Source of the DNA: UBA1876 sp003446665
GTDB taxonomy: Bacteria; Synergistota; Synergistia; Synergistales; Thermovirgaceae
DNA: 64,000 nucleotides
Assembly (NCBI GenBank): GCA_040616305.1
Contig: CP159918.1
Location: 124,001 to 188,000 of the forward strand
Direction: 5' to 3'
The position numbers and the translations under genes were made by a program. Below, piece after piece: positions 17,311 to 25,836 of this stretch. Each line of letters begins with the position of its first letter. Within the stretch, counting starts at the first letter, position 1. The notes below the pieces were generated by a model. The model was given only the letters and a program-made list of their open reading frames with translations. It searched no databases and was not told where the DNA came from.

Positions 17311-17869
17311 ATGAAACTGTCGGTTAGCCGTTCCGGTTTTACGCTGGTGGAGCTTTTGGCTGTAATCGTCACTATAGGGATTTTGGCGGGCACACTGATG
17401 CTTGCCATGGTTTCCGCCAGGGACAACGCCGAGGCTGCCAGGATAATTTCGGAGATGAGGACCATGAAATCAGCAGCCTGCCTTTACTGCAGCGATTACG
17501 GGATATGGCAGCGATTACGGGATATGGCCTCGCTGGGTCTTTAGTGGTGCCTATGGAAGCGGCAAAGAGGAGGAGTACGTCGACGCACAGGGAAATGCCT
17601 TGCCCGATGCCTACACGGACAAGCTCCCCGTAAACGAAAATTACTGGATCGGTGTAATGCACGCACCCGGTCCCAAAGGTTCCGACCAGGCTTTTGTCCT
17701 TATGGATGACAGAGGGTTGCGAAAGGGAGTAAAAAAGATTTTGGCCTCGAAAGCGGAATCCATGGGATTTATGGCAAGATCTAGCGAGTCTCACAGCTTC
17801 TTTGGCCTTCACGTGTTTTCCATCGAAGACGACAATATTATGTGGTTTTTGACGGGCTCCCAAAAATAA
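17311..17869 (+). pseudogene. Type IV prepilin-like protein, frameshifted by 19-bp tandem duplication
   Basis: The N terminus MKLSVSRSG-FTLVELLAVIVTIGILAG is a type IV pilin/pseudopilin leader with the processing site between G and F and the conserved Glu at +5. The frame runs into a stop at 17544 because a 19-bp segment is present twice (17489-17526). Omitting one copy restores one frame to TAA at 17869: SDYGIW-PRWVFSGAYGSGKEEEYVD then NALPDAYTDKLPV and GVMHAPGPKGSDQAFVLMDDRG. The intact protein would have about 179 residues, fitting a minor pilin or pseudopilin. No pilus assembly gene is adjacent. The duplication could be a recent mutation, reversible by slippage, or an assembly artefact. 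Confidence 0.8.
17489..17526. repeat. 19-bp perfect tandem duplication inside the prepilin gene
   Basis: GCAGCGATTACGGGATATG occurs at 17489-17507 and again at 17508-17526. Because 19 is not a multiple of three, the second copy shifts the frame; a single copy gives an uninterrupted gene. Confidence 0.95.
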
Positions 17870-18195
17870 AAGCCACGATACCCCTTTTCCCGCAAGTTGT
17901 TCCGTCATGTCCATTCATTGATTTTTCTCCCGGTGCGTAGTTTGAAGAGAAATCGCAATATTTTTCGGGAAAAAGCCTGCTTAAGGTTGCGTTTTGTGTC
18001 GACATTCGACATAATGATATTGATCACTAATTTGCGGGGGAACAGGGAAAACAGGAGCCCAGACTGACGGATTCGTTTAAAGAGCTTATCTACCTTGCCT
18101 TTCAGGGTGCGTAGCGGAATATGCCGAAGGATGCGACGAAAGGAAGACGGGTTCCGGGTGGGTTTTAAAAATAATCAAGGAGGAGAGTGTAAATA
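17870..18195. other. 326-bp intergenic region before the aminotransferase gene
   Basis: It holds no convincing gene. It contains the dyad at 17997-18011 and, near its end, the ribosome-binding site AAGGAGGAG of the aminotransferase. No terminator with a T run was recognised after the prepilin gene. Confidence 0.5.
17997..18011. promoter_or_regulatory. Candidate operator: 15-bp dyad upstream of the aminotransferase
   Basis: TGTCGA (17997-18002) and TCGACA (18006-18011) form a perfect inverted repeat around CAT. TTGCGT (17987-17992) upstream and TAATGATAT just downstream could be promoter elements, so the dyad would overlap the promoter. The regulator is not identified. Confidence 0.35.
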
Positions 18196-19581
18196 ATGAC
18201 ATTCAACGAAGAGCTGTTCCGCAGTTTGTCCATTGAGGGGGCGCCGAGGATAGTCACAACGCCACCGGGGCCGAAATCGAAGGAGATACTGGAGTACCAG
18301 CAGGCAAACGAGAGTTCGGCCGTATCTTACTCAAGGGGTATGCCCATGGCCCTTGCAAGGGGTAAAGGGGCAACACTGGAGGATGTGGACGGCAATGTCT
18401 ACATCGATCTTTTTTCGGGGGCCGGAGTCATGGCCTTGGGCCACGCGCATCCTGTAGTGCTGAAGGCAGCCCACGAGCAGATCGACAAGGTGACCCACAC
18501 GCTCGACATACCTACGCCGACAAGGAAGAAAATGGTGGAGTCCCTGAAGAAAGTTCTCCCGAAGGAGCTGAGCCGTGTCTTTTTCGGTGGTCCCACCGGT
18601 TCTGACGCAGTGGAACAGGCTCTCAAGCTCGCCAAGTACAACACGGGTCGTTATGGTGTCATCGCCTTCGACGGTGGCTATCACGGCATGACCGGAGCCG
18701 CCCTGGCGGTGACCTCCGATAGCGGCCACAAGCAAGGGTTGGGCCCCCTGGTGCCGGGAGTGCAGTTTATCCCCTACCCCTACAGGTACCGCAACCCCTT
18801 CGGATGCCCCGACGAGCGGGTCGATGAACAGGCGGCCGACAACCTGCAGCGAGTGCTCGAGGATTCCCATTCCGGTATTCCCAAACCTGCGGCGGTTATA
18901 GTTGAGGCCGTACAGGGGGAGGGTGGCACCATAATCCCTTCGCCGCGGTTTTTGCAGCGCGTGCGTGAAATTACCGAAGCCCATGGAGTCCTTCTCATCT
19001 GCGACGAGATCCAGGCCGGATTGGGCCGGACCGGCAAGATGTTTGCCTTCGAGCACGCCGGGATAGTGCCCGACATCGTAACCATCAGCAAGGCCCTGGG
19101 CGGCATAGGGTTTCCCATTTCGGCCATCGCCTATCGCGAAGAGCTGAACACCTGGCCTCCCGGGTTGAGCATCGGGACCTTCAGGGGCAACATGGTTGCC
19201 TACGCCGCCGGCGCCGCCGCTCTCGACTGGATGGTGGAACACAAGGTCGCCGAGCGGGCCGCGGCCCTTGGTGAGAAGGTCATGCCCAAGCTCAAGGAGA
19301 TGGAGAACAAATCGAAGATACTCGGCGAGGCACGCGGCATCGGCCTGATGATCGCCCTGGAGATGGTGGAGGACAAGAAGACTAAGAAGCCTTCCGCCGA
19401 TCTGGCGAAAAAGGTGCGCAAGTACGGCCACCAGCGCGGTGTCATGATCGAGGTGGGCGGACATCACGGAAACGTGGCTCGCCTTCTGCCGCCTCTGGTG
19501 ATAACCGAAGAACTTCTGGTGAAGGGACTCGAAATCCTGGAAGGCGTAATCAGGGATCTGGAAGAGGGCAAGCTGGAATAG
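18196..19581 (+). CDS. Class III pyridoxal-phosphate aminotransferase
   Basis: The 461-residue product is a fold-type I, class III aminotransferase. Landmarks are the N-terminal DGNVYIDLFSGAGVMALGHAHP, the PLP-binding GPTGSDAVEQALKLAK, the aspartate region LLICDEIQAGLGRTGKMFAFEH, and the Schiff-base lysine in TISKALGGIGFPISAI. The family includes ornithine, acetylornithine, diaminobutyrate and GABA aminotransferases and some amino acid racemases; the overall length and the VVEAVQGEGG-type segment (here VIVEAVQGEGGTI) do not settle the substrate. It is monocistronic, with a strong terminator directly after it, and probably serves amino acid catabolism. Confidence 0.88.
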   Translation: MTFNEELFRSLSIEGAPRIVTTPPGPKSKEILEYQQANESSAVSYSRGMPMALARGKGATLEDVDGNVYIDLFSGAGVMALGHAHPVVLKAAHEQIDKVTHTLDIPTPTRKKMVESLKKVLPKELSRVFFGGPTGSDAVEQALKLAKYNTGRYGVIAFDGGYHGMTGAALAVTSDSGHKQGLGPLVPGVQFIPYPYRYRNPFGCPDERVDEQAADNLQRVLEDSHSGIPKPAAVIVEAVQGEGGTIIPSPRFLQRVREITEAHGVLLICDEIQAGLGRTGKMFAFEHAGIVPDIVTISKALGGIGFPISAIAYREELNTWPPGLSIGTFRGNMVAYAAGAAALDWMVEHKVAERAAALGEKVMPKLKEMENKSKILGEARGIGLMIALEMVEDKKTKKPSADLAKKVRKYGHQRGVMIEVGGHHGNVARLLPPLVITEELLVKGLEILEGVIRDLEEGKLE

Positions 19582-19614
19582 CCCGTACGTCCTCAGGTCT
19601 TTAGTGAAATCCGG

Positions 19615-19646
19615 CAAGCCGCGGCTAGAAGCCGCGGCTTGTTTTT
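19615..19646 (+). terminator. Rho-independent terminator after the aminotransferase gene
   Basis: An 11-bp perfect stem CAAGCCGCGGC / GCCGCGGCTTG with loop TAGAA is followed by TTTTT at 19642-19646. Confidence 0.92.
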
Positions 19647-19737
19647 AAAGCCCTTGTGCAAGAAGCCTCCAGATGCAAAAAGGTTTCGCAGAAAGAGAAT
19701 TTGTGTATAAAGGCATACCTGTTGTGGTATTATCATA

Positions 19738-19756
19738 GTTAATAATTGTTATCAAC
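19738..19756. promoter_or_regulatory. Imperfect Fur/Zur-like palindrome upstream of the ZIP transporter
   Basis: The 19 bases GTTAATAATTGTTATCAAC are palindromic at 14 of 19 positions and resemble AT-rich metal-regulator boxes. The position, about 30 bases before the start of a metal transporter gene, is suggestive. The specific regulator is not identifiable. Confidence 0.3.
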
Positions 19757-19786
19757 GGATCAGACCTTTGCCGAAGGAGATACGCC

Positions 19787-20512
19787 ATGTCCGCTACTTT
19801 TAAGTGGATTGCGCTTTTTGCCTTTCTTGCGGCCTTTGTAAACACTCTCGGGATATTCACCGTTTTCAGGCAGCGCAAACGCGCCGAAAAGATAATGCCC
19901 TACCTTATGTGTTTCGCAGCCGGCCTTCTTATCTCGACGCCGCTCTTGCTGGCTTTGCCCGAAGCTGTGGAAAAGAACCACAGCGCAGGTTTTTTTGCGC
20001 TGGGCGGGTTCCTTTTCATGTTTTTCTCCAACAAGCTCATCGAACATGTCACCCATGAGGAAGCCCTCGCCTTTGGAATTACCGCCGCCCAGGGAATAGC
20101 CATACATTCTTTTGTCGACGGGGTGGTTTACGCCGTTACCTTCGAGGCGAGCGTCCTTCTTGGGGTTCTCTCCGCGGGTGGGCTGGTTGTACACGAATTC
20201 GCGGAGGGTGTCATAACCTACCTCGTGCTTATGAAAGGCCGGGTCAATTCCAGGGCCGCCATGCTGTACGCCTTTCTGGTATCTTCTTTGACGACGCCCC
20301 TTGGTGCCTTCGTGGCCTACCCGTTCGTCCGCTCCATAGGGCAATCCACGCTGGGGCTGCTTCTCGGTTTCGTCGCGGGCGTACTGGTCTACGTTTCGGC
20401 ATCCCACCTTTTGCCCGAGGCGACCTCATATGAAAAAAGACATTCTTTTTTGGCGTTTTTCTGCGGTGTGGTTCTTGCTTCTTTTATCGTCCTTACACAC
20501 AGTCACGGGTAG
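19787..20512 (+). CDS. ZIP-family divalent metal transporter
   Basis: The product has 241 residues and about eight hydrophobic helices. The two metal-binding helices of ZIP proteins are recognisable: AIHSFVDGVVYAVTFEAS (H and D at the transport site) and VVHEFAEGVITYLVL (HEFAEG, the usual HNFPEG-type motif). ZIP proteins import zinc or other divalent ions into the cytoplasm. AAGGAG lies eight bases before the ATG. A palindrome upstream may be a metal-responsive operator. Confidence 0.88.
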   Translation: MSATFKWIALFAFLAAFVNTLGIFTVFRQRKRAEKIMPYLMCFAAGLLISTPLLLALPEAVEKNHSAGFFALGGFLFMFFSNKLIEHVTHEEALAFGITAAQGIAIHSFVDGVVYAVTFEASVLLGVLSAGGLVVHEFAEGVITYLVLMKGRVNSRAAMLYAFLVSSLTTPLGAFVAYPFVRSIGQSTLGLLLGFVAGVLVYVSASHLLPEATSYEKRHSFLAFFCGVVLASFIVLTHSHG

Positions 20513-20569
20513 TACTAGAATAAGGACGGTAGCCAAAAGAATTTTTGTTTTCGGAATGGAGGTGCCGTG

Positions 20570-21103
20570 ATGAAAAGGACCATTTCCGGGGTAACCGTAG
20601 AATGTATCTCCGGCGACATAGCCAAGCAAAAGGACATGGAGGCCGTCGTGAATGCCGCCAACGCCTGGCTCAGGTCGGGTGGGGGCGTTGCCGGTGCCAT
20701 TCACAGGGCCGCCGGGCCGGGCCTGGAAGAGGAGTGTCGTCCCATGGCGCCCATAAAGCCGGGTGAAGCCGTAATATCTGGAGGGCACAGGCTTCCGAAC
20801 AAATATGTAATCCACTGTCTTGGCCCCGTTTACGGGAGGGACAAACCCGAGGACGAGCTTTTGGCGAGCTGTTACCGCAGGGCTCTGGAACTGGCCGAGG
20901 AAAAAGGGATAAAATCCGTCGCCTTCCCGGCCATTTCGACGGGTGCTTTCGGCTACCCGCTGGAACCCGCCACGGAAATAGCCTTCAGGACCATCAGGGA
21001 AATGATTCCCAAACTGAAATATGTAAAGCACATCCGTTTTGTCCTTCACGGACAGGATGCCCTTTCCCTTCACGAGAAACACCTGAAAAGCCTGGAGGAA
21101 TAA
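20570..21103 (+). CDS. Macro domain protein (ADP-ribose binding or deacetylase)
   Basis: A 177-residue stand-alone macro domain. ADP-ribose-binding blocks are VVNAANAWLRSGGGVAGAIHRAAG and the phosphate loop VAFPAISTGAFGYPLEPA, with a central YVIHCLGPVYGR. This arrangement matches the MacroD/YmdB-type enzymes that hydrolyse O-acetyl-ADP-ribose or remove ADP-ribose from proteins. ATG 20570 is chosen because GGAGGT is at ideal spacing; GTG 20567 is in frame just before it. It may be cotranscribed with the ZIP gene, 57 bases upstream. Confidence 0.93.
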   Translation: MKRTISGVTVECISGDIAKQKDMEAVVNAANAWLRSGGGVAGAIHRAAGPGLEEECRPMAPIKPGEAVISGGHRLPNKYVIHCLGPVYGRDKPEDELLASCYRRALELAEEKGIKSVAFPAISTGAFGYPLEPATEIAFRTIREMIPKLKYVKHIRFVLHGQDALSLHEKHLKSLEE

Positions 21104-21180
21104 ACAGGAGAAAGCGGGGACCAAAGGGTGTATTTGCCAGGCCAAGAAGTGGATTATCAGGTGGTGTGTTTGCCGCCTTT

Positions 21181-22110
21181 TTAAAATACCGTCATATATC
21201 GCAAGACTAGACGGTCTCCTTCTGGTCTGTTCTCCGCACCGCTCTCGAAATAGTAATTGAGAAAGAAAGTAGATCGGCCATTGGCAAACATGATTCCGGG
21301 GCCGATACCGAACACCTTCTCGCGGGAGCCCGAAACGGGCACACCGTCGATGCGGTCATCGGTGGTTTGCTCCAGGTAGTATCCGGCGACCCCGATCCTT
21401 GTTCCCGGGCTTGTTTCATATGACAACGAGAAGTTCAGATGAAATGCATCGCCGGGTTCTATGCTTTCCGCGCCGAAAGAAAAGGGTGCGGAATCGTTCT
21501 TCCCGTTCCACAAGTAGTGGATTCGGCTGCTGAACTCAAGTTTCGGCGTCAGGAAGACTGTAAAGGCAAAGTAGGGATTTAAACGAAAAAGATGGCTTCC
21601 CGTGTTGGCCGCGCGCGCTTGGTCGTAATTTCCCGTAGGCAAGGTAACCGGGAAATTCAGGCGTGCGAAAAAGGGCTTTCCGAAGAGTCGACCGTCGGTC
21701 CACTGTACGAGGAAGGGACTGATCGTAATATCTCCGATCCCGGTCTTGTCGTCGGTTCCCCCAGGTGTCCTAATGTCTATTCCTACGACAGGCACCAGTA
21801 TCTCCGCACCGTAAAACCCCCCCAACACCCGTTGCTCGGTAACCCTGGCCAGATGAAGCATGGTTACCCATGTGTCGATGCGGTTATCCCCGGGCACGGC
21901 ATCTCCGGAAGGGCCGGTGAATTCGCTGGAACTGAAAAGCTCCAGGGTGGTCTCGAAAAGCCAGCCGGGTCCCGCTACGCCGTCGAGAAAACCGGATTGA
22001 CCCAAATTGACGGGTGGCAACTGGACGTCCTGTGCTGACGCCGGAAGACAAAATGTCGAAATTACTCCTAAAACCAGGGAAATGACTACGGCCTTTTTTA
22101 CCGGTTTCAT
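21181..22110 (-). CDS. Outer-membrane beta-barrel protein, SphA/MetA-pathway type
   Basis: The 309-residue product has a signal peptide (KKAVVISLVLGVISTFCLPASAQ) and a mature part with alternating hydrophobic residues, many aromatics and a C-terminal phenylalanine, the pattern of an outer-membrane barrel. Segments such as LNFPVTLPTGNYDQARAAN and LNPYFAFTVFLTPKLEFSSR resemble the phenol-degradation/SphA-like transporter family (Phenol_MetA_deg). The role is probably uptake of a hydrophobic compound, but the family is poorly defined. Its presence shows the organism has an outer membrane. It is divergent from the selenorhodanese gene. Confidence 0.72.
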   Translation of the reverse strand: MKPVKKAVVISLVLGVISTFCLPASAQDVQLPPVNLGQSGFLDGVAGPGWLFETTLELFSSSEFTGPSGDAVPGDNRIDTWVTMLHLARVTEQRVLGGFYGAEILVPVVGIDIRTPGGTDDKTGIGDITISPFLVQWTDGRLFGKPFFARLNFPVTLPTGNYDQARAANTGSHLFRLNPYFAFTVFLTPKLEFSSRIHYLWNGKNDSAPFSFGAESIEPGDAFHLNFSLSYETSPGTRIGVAGYYLEQTTDDRIDGVPVSGSREKVFGIGPGIMFANGRSTFFLNYYFESGAENRPEGDRLVLRYMTVF

Positions 22111-22246
22111 GCTTTCACCCTCCTTGTCATGCTATAAGCAAGGGAGATTTTTGTAATACGTAAACAAGCTACATAATACTACAATACACCAGAAACGGTC
22201 TTTGTAAATCCGGGTAGCTTTATTAGGTGAATTGTTTTACAGGACG

Positions 22247-22275
22247 TTTCGAATACTGTGGTAGAATATTATAAA
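22247..22275 (+). promoter_or_regulatory. Weak candidate promoter of the selenorhodanese gene
   Basis: TTTCGA (22247-22252) and TATAAA (22270-22275) are 17 bases apart, about 35 bases before the start codon. An overlapping pair TTTACA / TAGAAT has a spacer that is too long. Confidence 0.3.
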
Positions 22276-22310
22276 GATTACAGATATTCCTGAAAAAGGA
22301 GGAATGCCAT

Positions 22311-22625
22311 ATGGCTGTCGAGAAAGTTACACCGCAGGATGTTTTCGAAAAGGTTCAGTCGGGAAAAGCTTTGCTTGTGTGCGCCTACGATTCTGAAGAC
22401 AGGTTCAGGCAGGTACACCTGGAGGGAGCTCTTTCTTTAGGGGAATTCAAGGCGAAGGAGGGTGAGCTCGACAAGGACAAGGAAATTGTCTTCTATTGCG
22501 CCTGACCTGCCGAGCACACTTCCGCCAGTGTGGCGGAATCCTACAAGAAAAAGGGCTTCGAAAACGTCAAGGCTCTCAAAGGGGGAGTCTCCGCGTGGAA
22601 GGATGCCGGGTATCCTATAGTCTGA
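22311..22625 (+). CDS. Rhodanese-like selenoprotein (Sec at codon 65)
   Basis: Reading through UGA at 22503-22505 gives 104 residues with a full rhodanese fold. The UGA is exactly at the catalytic position: IVFYCA-U-PAEHTSASVAESYKKKGF, where ordinary rhodaneses have the active-site cysteine loop. Before it come a typical ALLVCAYDSEDRFRQVHLEGA region and after it the closing motif ALKGGVSAWKDAGYPIV. Selenocysteine rhodaneses with a CAUP-type loop are a known prokaryotic selenoprotein group. A SECIS hairpin follows the UGA. AAAGGAGG precedes the ATG. Rhodaneses transfer sulfur from persulfides; with Sec, a redox or selenium role is possible. Confidence 0.88.
22520..22538 (+). promoter_or_regulatory. 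SECIS hairpin of the selenorhodanese gene
   Basis: A perfect 8-bp stem TTCCGCCA (22520-22527) / TGGCGGAA (22531-22538) has the loop GTG. The loop begins 22 bases after the UGA and carries GU, in line with bacterial SECIS elements and with the similar element of the other selenoprotein in this window. Confidence 0.75.
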
Positions 22626-22698
22626 TCTCGCGTTTTTCCCAGGGTCCAGTCCCTGCGGCAACGTATCACCTCATAAGAAGATGTAGCATTACCACATA

Positions 22699-22777
22699 GT
22701 GGCCCGAATAACTTACAATGGCGTAAATGAATTTTATGAGGGGTATTGAATGCTTGTAGCGAAGTTATTCGGGCCAC
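22699..22777. repeat. 16-bp inverted repeat enclosing the start of the BTAD regulator
   Basis: GTGGCCCGAATAACTT (22699-22714) and its exact reverse complement (22762-22777) are 47 bases apart. The interval contains the ribosome-binding site (GAGGGG) and start codon at 22750; the right arm is inside the coding sequence. A smaller dyad CCAC-ATA-GTGG (22692-22702) overlaps the left arm. Confidence 0.9.
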
Positions 22778-25700
22778 CCTGTTTTTTTTACAGAGATCGC
22801 GAAGTTTTATTCCCTTCACGCAAGGTCTTGGCCCTTTTCTGTTACCTTTTGGTGGAAGGAAGGGTTTCCAGGGAGAAGGCGGCGGGCTTGCTCTGGAGCG
22901 AAAGAAACGAGGAGGCGGCTCACAAAAACCTCCGTAACGCCTTGTATCTGTTGAAAAAAACCCTTCCCGATGGCCTTGTCCTTTCAGACAGGCAGTGGAT
23001 TTCCCTCACGTCCGGCGACAAAATCGAAACAGACCTGGAAAAGCTCGACAGCATCGAAGCGATGAGTATCGGGCAATGCATGGATTTTGTACATCCCTTC
23101 CTGGAAGGCCTGTATGTCAAAGATTGTCCCGTCTACGAAGATTGGCTGCAGCAGACGAGGTATATCTGTGAGGAACGGGCTGCCGGCGCCTTGAAGAAAA
23201 AGGTCGAGGGGTTGTACGAAAAAGGTTTTTACGAAGACGGCATGATGTTGATGCAAGCTTATTACGCGAGGAACAGGCTTGACGAAGATGCCTGCCGCCT
23301 GTTGATGATCGCCTTGGGAAGGCAAAGGAAAGAGAACAAGGTCAGGGAGATCTTCCATGACCTGAAGCGCAGGTTGAAAAAAGAACTCGGAACGGTTCCC
23401 GGGGATCTTGTGACGGGCGTTTACGAGGACCTCGTAAACGGGTGCGGTTTTTCTTCCCAAAAAGCCCGATTCGAGGAAGGCTTGAGAGGAATCTGCGGCG
23501 AAGACTGGTTTTACGGCAGAAAGAGGGAATTGAACGAAACAGCGTCATTTTTCGAAGGTCTTTCCGAAGTGGCGCGCTGTCTTTTGGTGACGGGAGAAGC
23601 GGGGGTCGGCAAAAGCCGCCTGGTCGAAAAATATCTCGAGGATAAAAGAGACGGGGTAATACTTTACGGAAGGACCATGGAAGAGGGAAGGGAGTTGCCT
23701 CTTTTCCCTTTTAACGATCTTGCGAAAAACCTGGCCGCAAAAGTCGAGATGCGAAGTTTTTCCGAGGCTTTACCCGAAAGGGTGAAGATGGTCCTGGGTG
23801 AAGCTTTCCCGATGCTCGACCTGGAAGTATCCTCCGAGTCGGCGAGCTATTCGAGAATTGGCCTCATGCTGGCCGAACTATTCAGGGCACTTTCAAAAAA
23901 AGGGCGCATCCGCGTCGTTCTGGAAGATCTGCAGTGGTTCGACGACGCATCCTTGAAAGTGCTGGAGAGTTTTCTCGGTGGGAACCCGGGCGGCATAGAG
24001 ATTTTCATGACCGCAAGGCCCGACGTGAACACGAAAATCACAAAAACGCTGAAGTCCTTCGCCGGGATGGGGCTTCTGGAAAGCAAGACCATCAGCCTTC
24101 AGAGCTTCGATATGGAAGAGGTAAAGCGCTTCTGCAGGGAAGCCCTGGAGGACGACGGGCTGACGGATCAAACGATACGGAAGCTTTATGAGTACAGCAA
24201 CGGGCTGCCTCTTTACCTGAAAAGCTACCTGGATCTCATCAGGCAGGGAAAGCCGATAGAGGACATTCCGGACAATGTCAGGGAAGCGGTCGAAAGGACA
24301 CTGGCGGGCCTCGGCGACAGGGAAAGACAGATCCTGGAATGCATGTCGGTTTTCCTGAACGAAACGGAGTGGGAGCTTCTTGTAAACGTTTGCGATTGCG
24401 GCGGGGAAGCCTTGGCGGAGGCCGCCGAAAGCCTGTGCCGGAAAGGTATTATAAGGGAATTTTCTCCCGAACCCGAAGGCCGACTTTTCCTGGGATTCAG
24501 GCACTCGAAGGTAAAAGAGCACGTCTACGGCTCGCTTTCGGAGGCCAAAAGGCGGATGCTCCACAGGAGGCTTGCCGACGTCCTCAAGGCCCAGAGCAAC
24601 AGGGATCTTTGGAAAGATTTCGAAGGCTCCAGGATAATTTTTCACTGCCGCAGGGCGGGCATGATACTGGACGAATTGCGCTTCTCCCTCAAGAGGCTCG
24701 ACTTTCAGACAAGGCTCAACTATGAGCTGTTCCCCCTTCTGGACGACGATACATTGCGTCGAAGCTCGGCGGCTTTCGAAGACATCAGCGAAACCAGGAA
24801 GCGTTTCCTTGAAGCGAAGGAGCTCCTTGCAAAAGTGAGGGACAGCTTCGGCGAAGCCGATGAGTACAGGAAACTCGAAATGACCTACCGCACGCTTCTG
24901 GGCGGCTACCTGGTGTGGTGGGGGGATCACGGGCGCGGCGGCAATTTCCTCAGAAGCGCTCTGGAATGGGCGACTCTGAAAAACGAGAAAAGCCTTGAGC
25001 TCAAAAGCCTCCAGAACCTTTGTTATCTTTTCATCCAGACCGAGGAAGGCCCAAACCTTGATTCCGTTTCCGAAAGATACCTGCATACCGCGGAAAGTTG
25101 TTTTGACGAGGCGGCCTTTGGCGCGGCTTTAAGGTTTAAAGGCCTGGCGGCCACGTTTATGGGAAAATTCGACAAGGCCCTTGAATATTTCGACTTGTCA
25201 GGAACGTGCTTCGAAGACATGGAAGCCACAGGCGCGCGTTTCACGCTTCAGAAAGAGGCGGCACGAAAATACAAGGGCGAAATCTGCCACAAGCGGGGCT
25301 TTTTCGACTGTGCCGTTGAGCATTTTACAAAATGCCTCGAAAATTGCGAGTCCATGGGTATCCACAGGGGGAGTTTCAGTTTCCACAGCAACCTGGCTCA
25401 TGTTTATTTTGATATGGGTGAGCTGACCCAGGTGAACAAACATGTCGGGAAAGCCCTTGATTTCATGGAGGAGCGCAAATGGTGGAGGGGAAACTCCGTA
25501 GTTTTCAGCATAAAGGCCATGTTGTCCCTGATCGAAAAGGACGAGCGACTGGCTTTGGAATGCCTCGAGAAAGCCGACGACCTCTGCGACAAGCTGAATA
25601 AAAAATATTGGCTTGCCCTGCAGCTTTTGGTCAAGGGCATGATGAAAAGAATGAAGCTCGAGTCCGATGAATTAAAGGCTTATCTCTCGAGTCAATCGAG

Positions 25701-25785
25701 CGATTATTTCGAGGAGGCCGGAAGACTCTACAAGGCCATGGGCCTGGATTTCATGGCCGAGAGGGCCGAAAAGGCCAATAAATGA
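22750..25785 (+). CDS. Large BTAD/SARP-type transcriptional regulator with AAA ATPase and TPR-like domains
   Basis: The 1011-residue protein starts with an OmpR-type winged helix (RKVLALFCYLLVEGRVSREKAAGLLW, then NLRNALYLLKKTL) and a bacterial transcriptional activation domain up to about residue 230. An ATPase module follows: GRKREL near 256, Walker A VTGEAGVGKSRLV near 278-290, Walker B VVLEDLQWFDDAS near 389. The rest to the C terminus is helical with repeated TPR-like units, for example ALRFKGLAATFMGKFDKALEYF. It resembles the large ATP-binding regulators in which the repeats sense a ligand or partner. Its target is unknown; neighbours on both sides (selenorhodanese, and the convergent carrier/molybdenum hydroxylase operon) are candidates. 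An inverted repeat spans its start. Confidence 0.88.
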   Translation: MLVAKLFGPPCFFYRDREVLFPSRKVLALFCYLLVEGRVSREKAAGLLWSERNEEAAHKNLRNALYLLKKTLPDGLVLSDRQWISLTSGDKIETDLEKLDSIEAMSIGQCMDFVHPFLEGLYVKDCPVYEDWLQQTRYICEERAAGALKKKVEGLYEKGFYEDGMMLMQAYYARNRLDEDACRLLMIALGRQRKENKVREIFHDLKRRLKKELGTVPGDLVTGVYEDLVNGCGFSSQKARFEEGLRGICGEDWFYGRKRELNETASFFEGLSEVARCLLVTGEAGVGKSRLVEKYLEDKRDGVILYGRTMEEGRELPLFPFNDLAKNLAAKVEMRSFSEALPERVKMVLGEAFPMLDLEVSSESASYSRIGLMLAELFRALSKKGRIRVVLEDLQWFDDASLKVLESFLGGNPGGIEIFMTARPDVNTKITKTLKSFAGMGLLESKTISLQSFDMEEVKRFCREALEDDGLTDQTIRKLYEYSNGLPLYLKSYLDLIRQGKPIEDIPDNVREAVERTLAGLGDRERQILECMSVFLNETEWELLVNVCDCGGEALAEAAESLCRKGIIREFSPEPEGRLFLGFRHSKVKEHVYGSLSEAKRRMLHRRLADVLKAQSNRDLWKDFEGSRIIFHCRRAGMILDELRFSLKRLDFQTRLNYELFPLLDDDTLRRSSAAFEDISETRKRFLEAKELLAKVRDSFGEADEYRKLEMTYRTLLGGYLVWWGDHGRGGNFLRSALEWATLKNEKSLELKSLQNLCYLFIQTEEGPNLDSVSERYLHTAESCFDEAAFGAALRFKGLAATFMGKFDKALEYFDLSGTCFEDMEATGARFTLQKEAARKYKGEICHKRGFFDCAVEHFTKCLENCESMGIHRGSFSFHSNLAHVYFDMGELTQVNKHVGKALDFMEERKWWRGNSVVFSIKAMLSLIEKDERLALECLEKADDLCDKLNKKYWLALQLLVKGMMKRMKLESDELKAYLSSQSSDYFEEAGRLYKAMGLDFMAERAEKANK

Positions 25786-25787
25786 CG

Positions 25788-25812
25788 GGGCCCGCCTGCA
25801 CCGGACGGGCCC
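25788..25812. terminator. Hairpin between the convergent regulator and carrier genes
   Basis: GGGCCCG (25788-25794) pairs with CGGGCCC (25806-25812) around an 11-base loop. No long T run follows on either strand, so termination may be weak. Confidence 0.5.
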
Positions 25813-25836
25813 TGTATTAAAGAGGCTGTTTCCTTC

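Noticed and set aside
18331..19617. A 428-codon minus-strand open frame
   Set aside because: It is antisense to the class III aminotransferase gene and has no recognisable motif.
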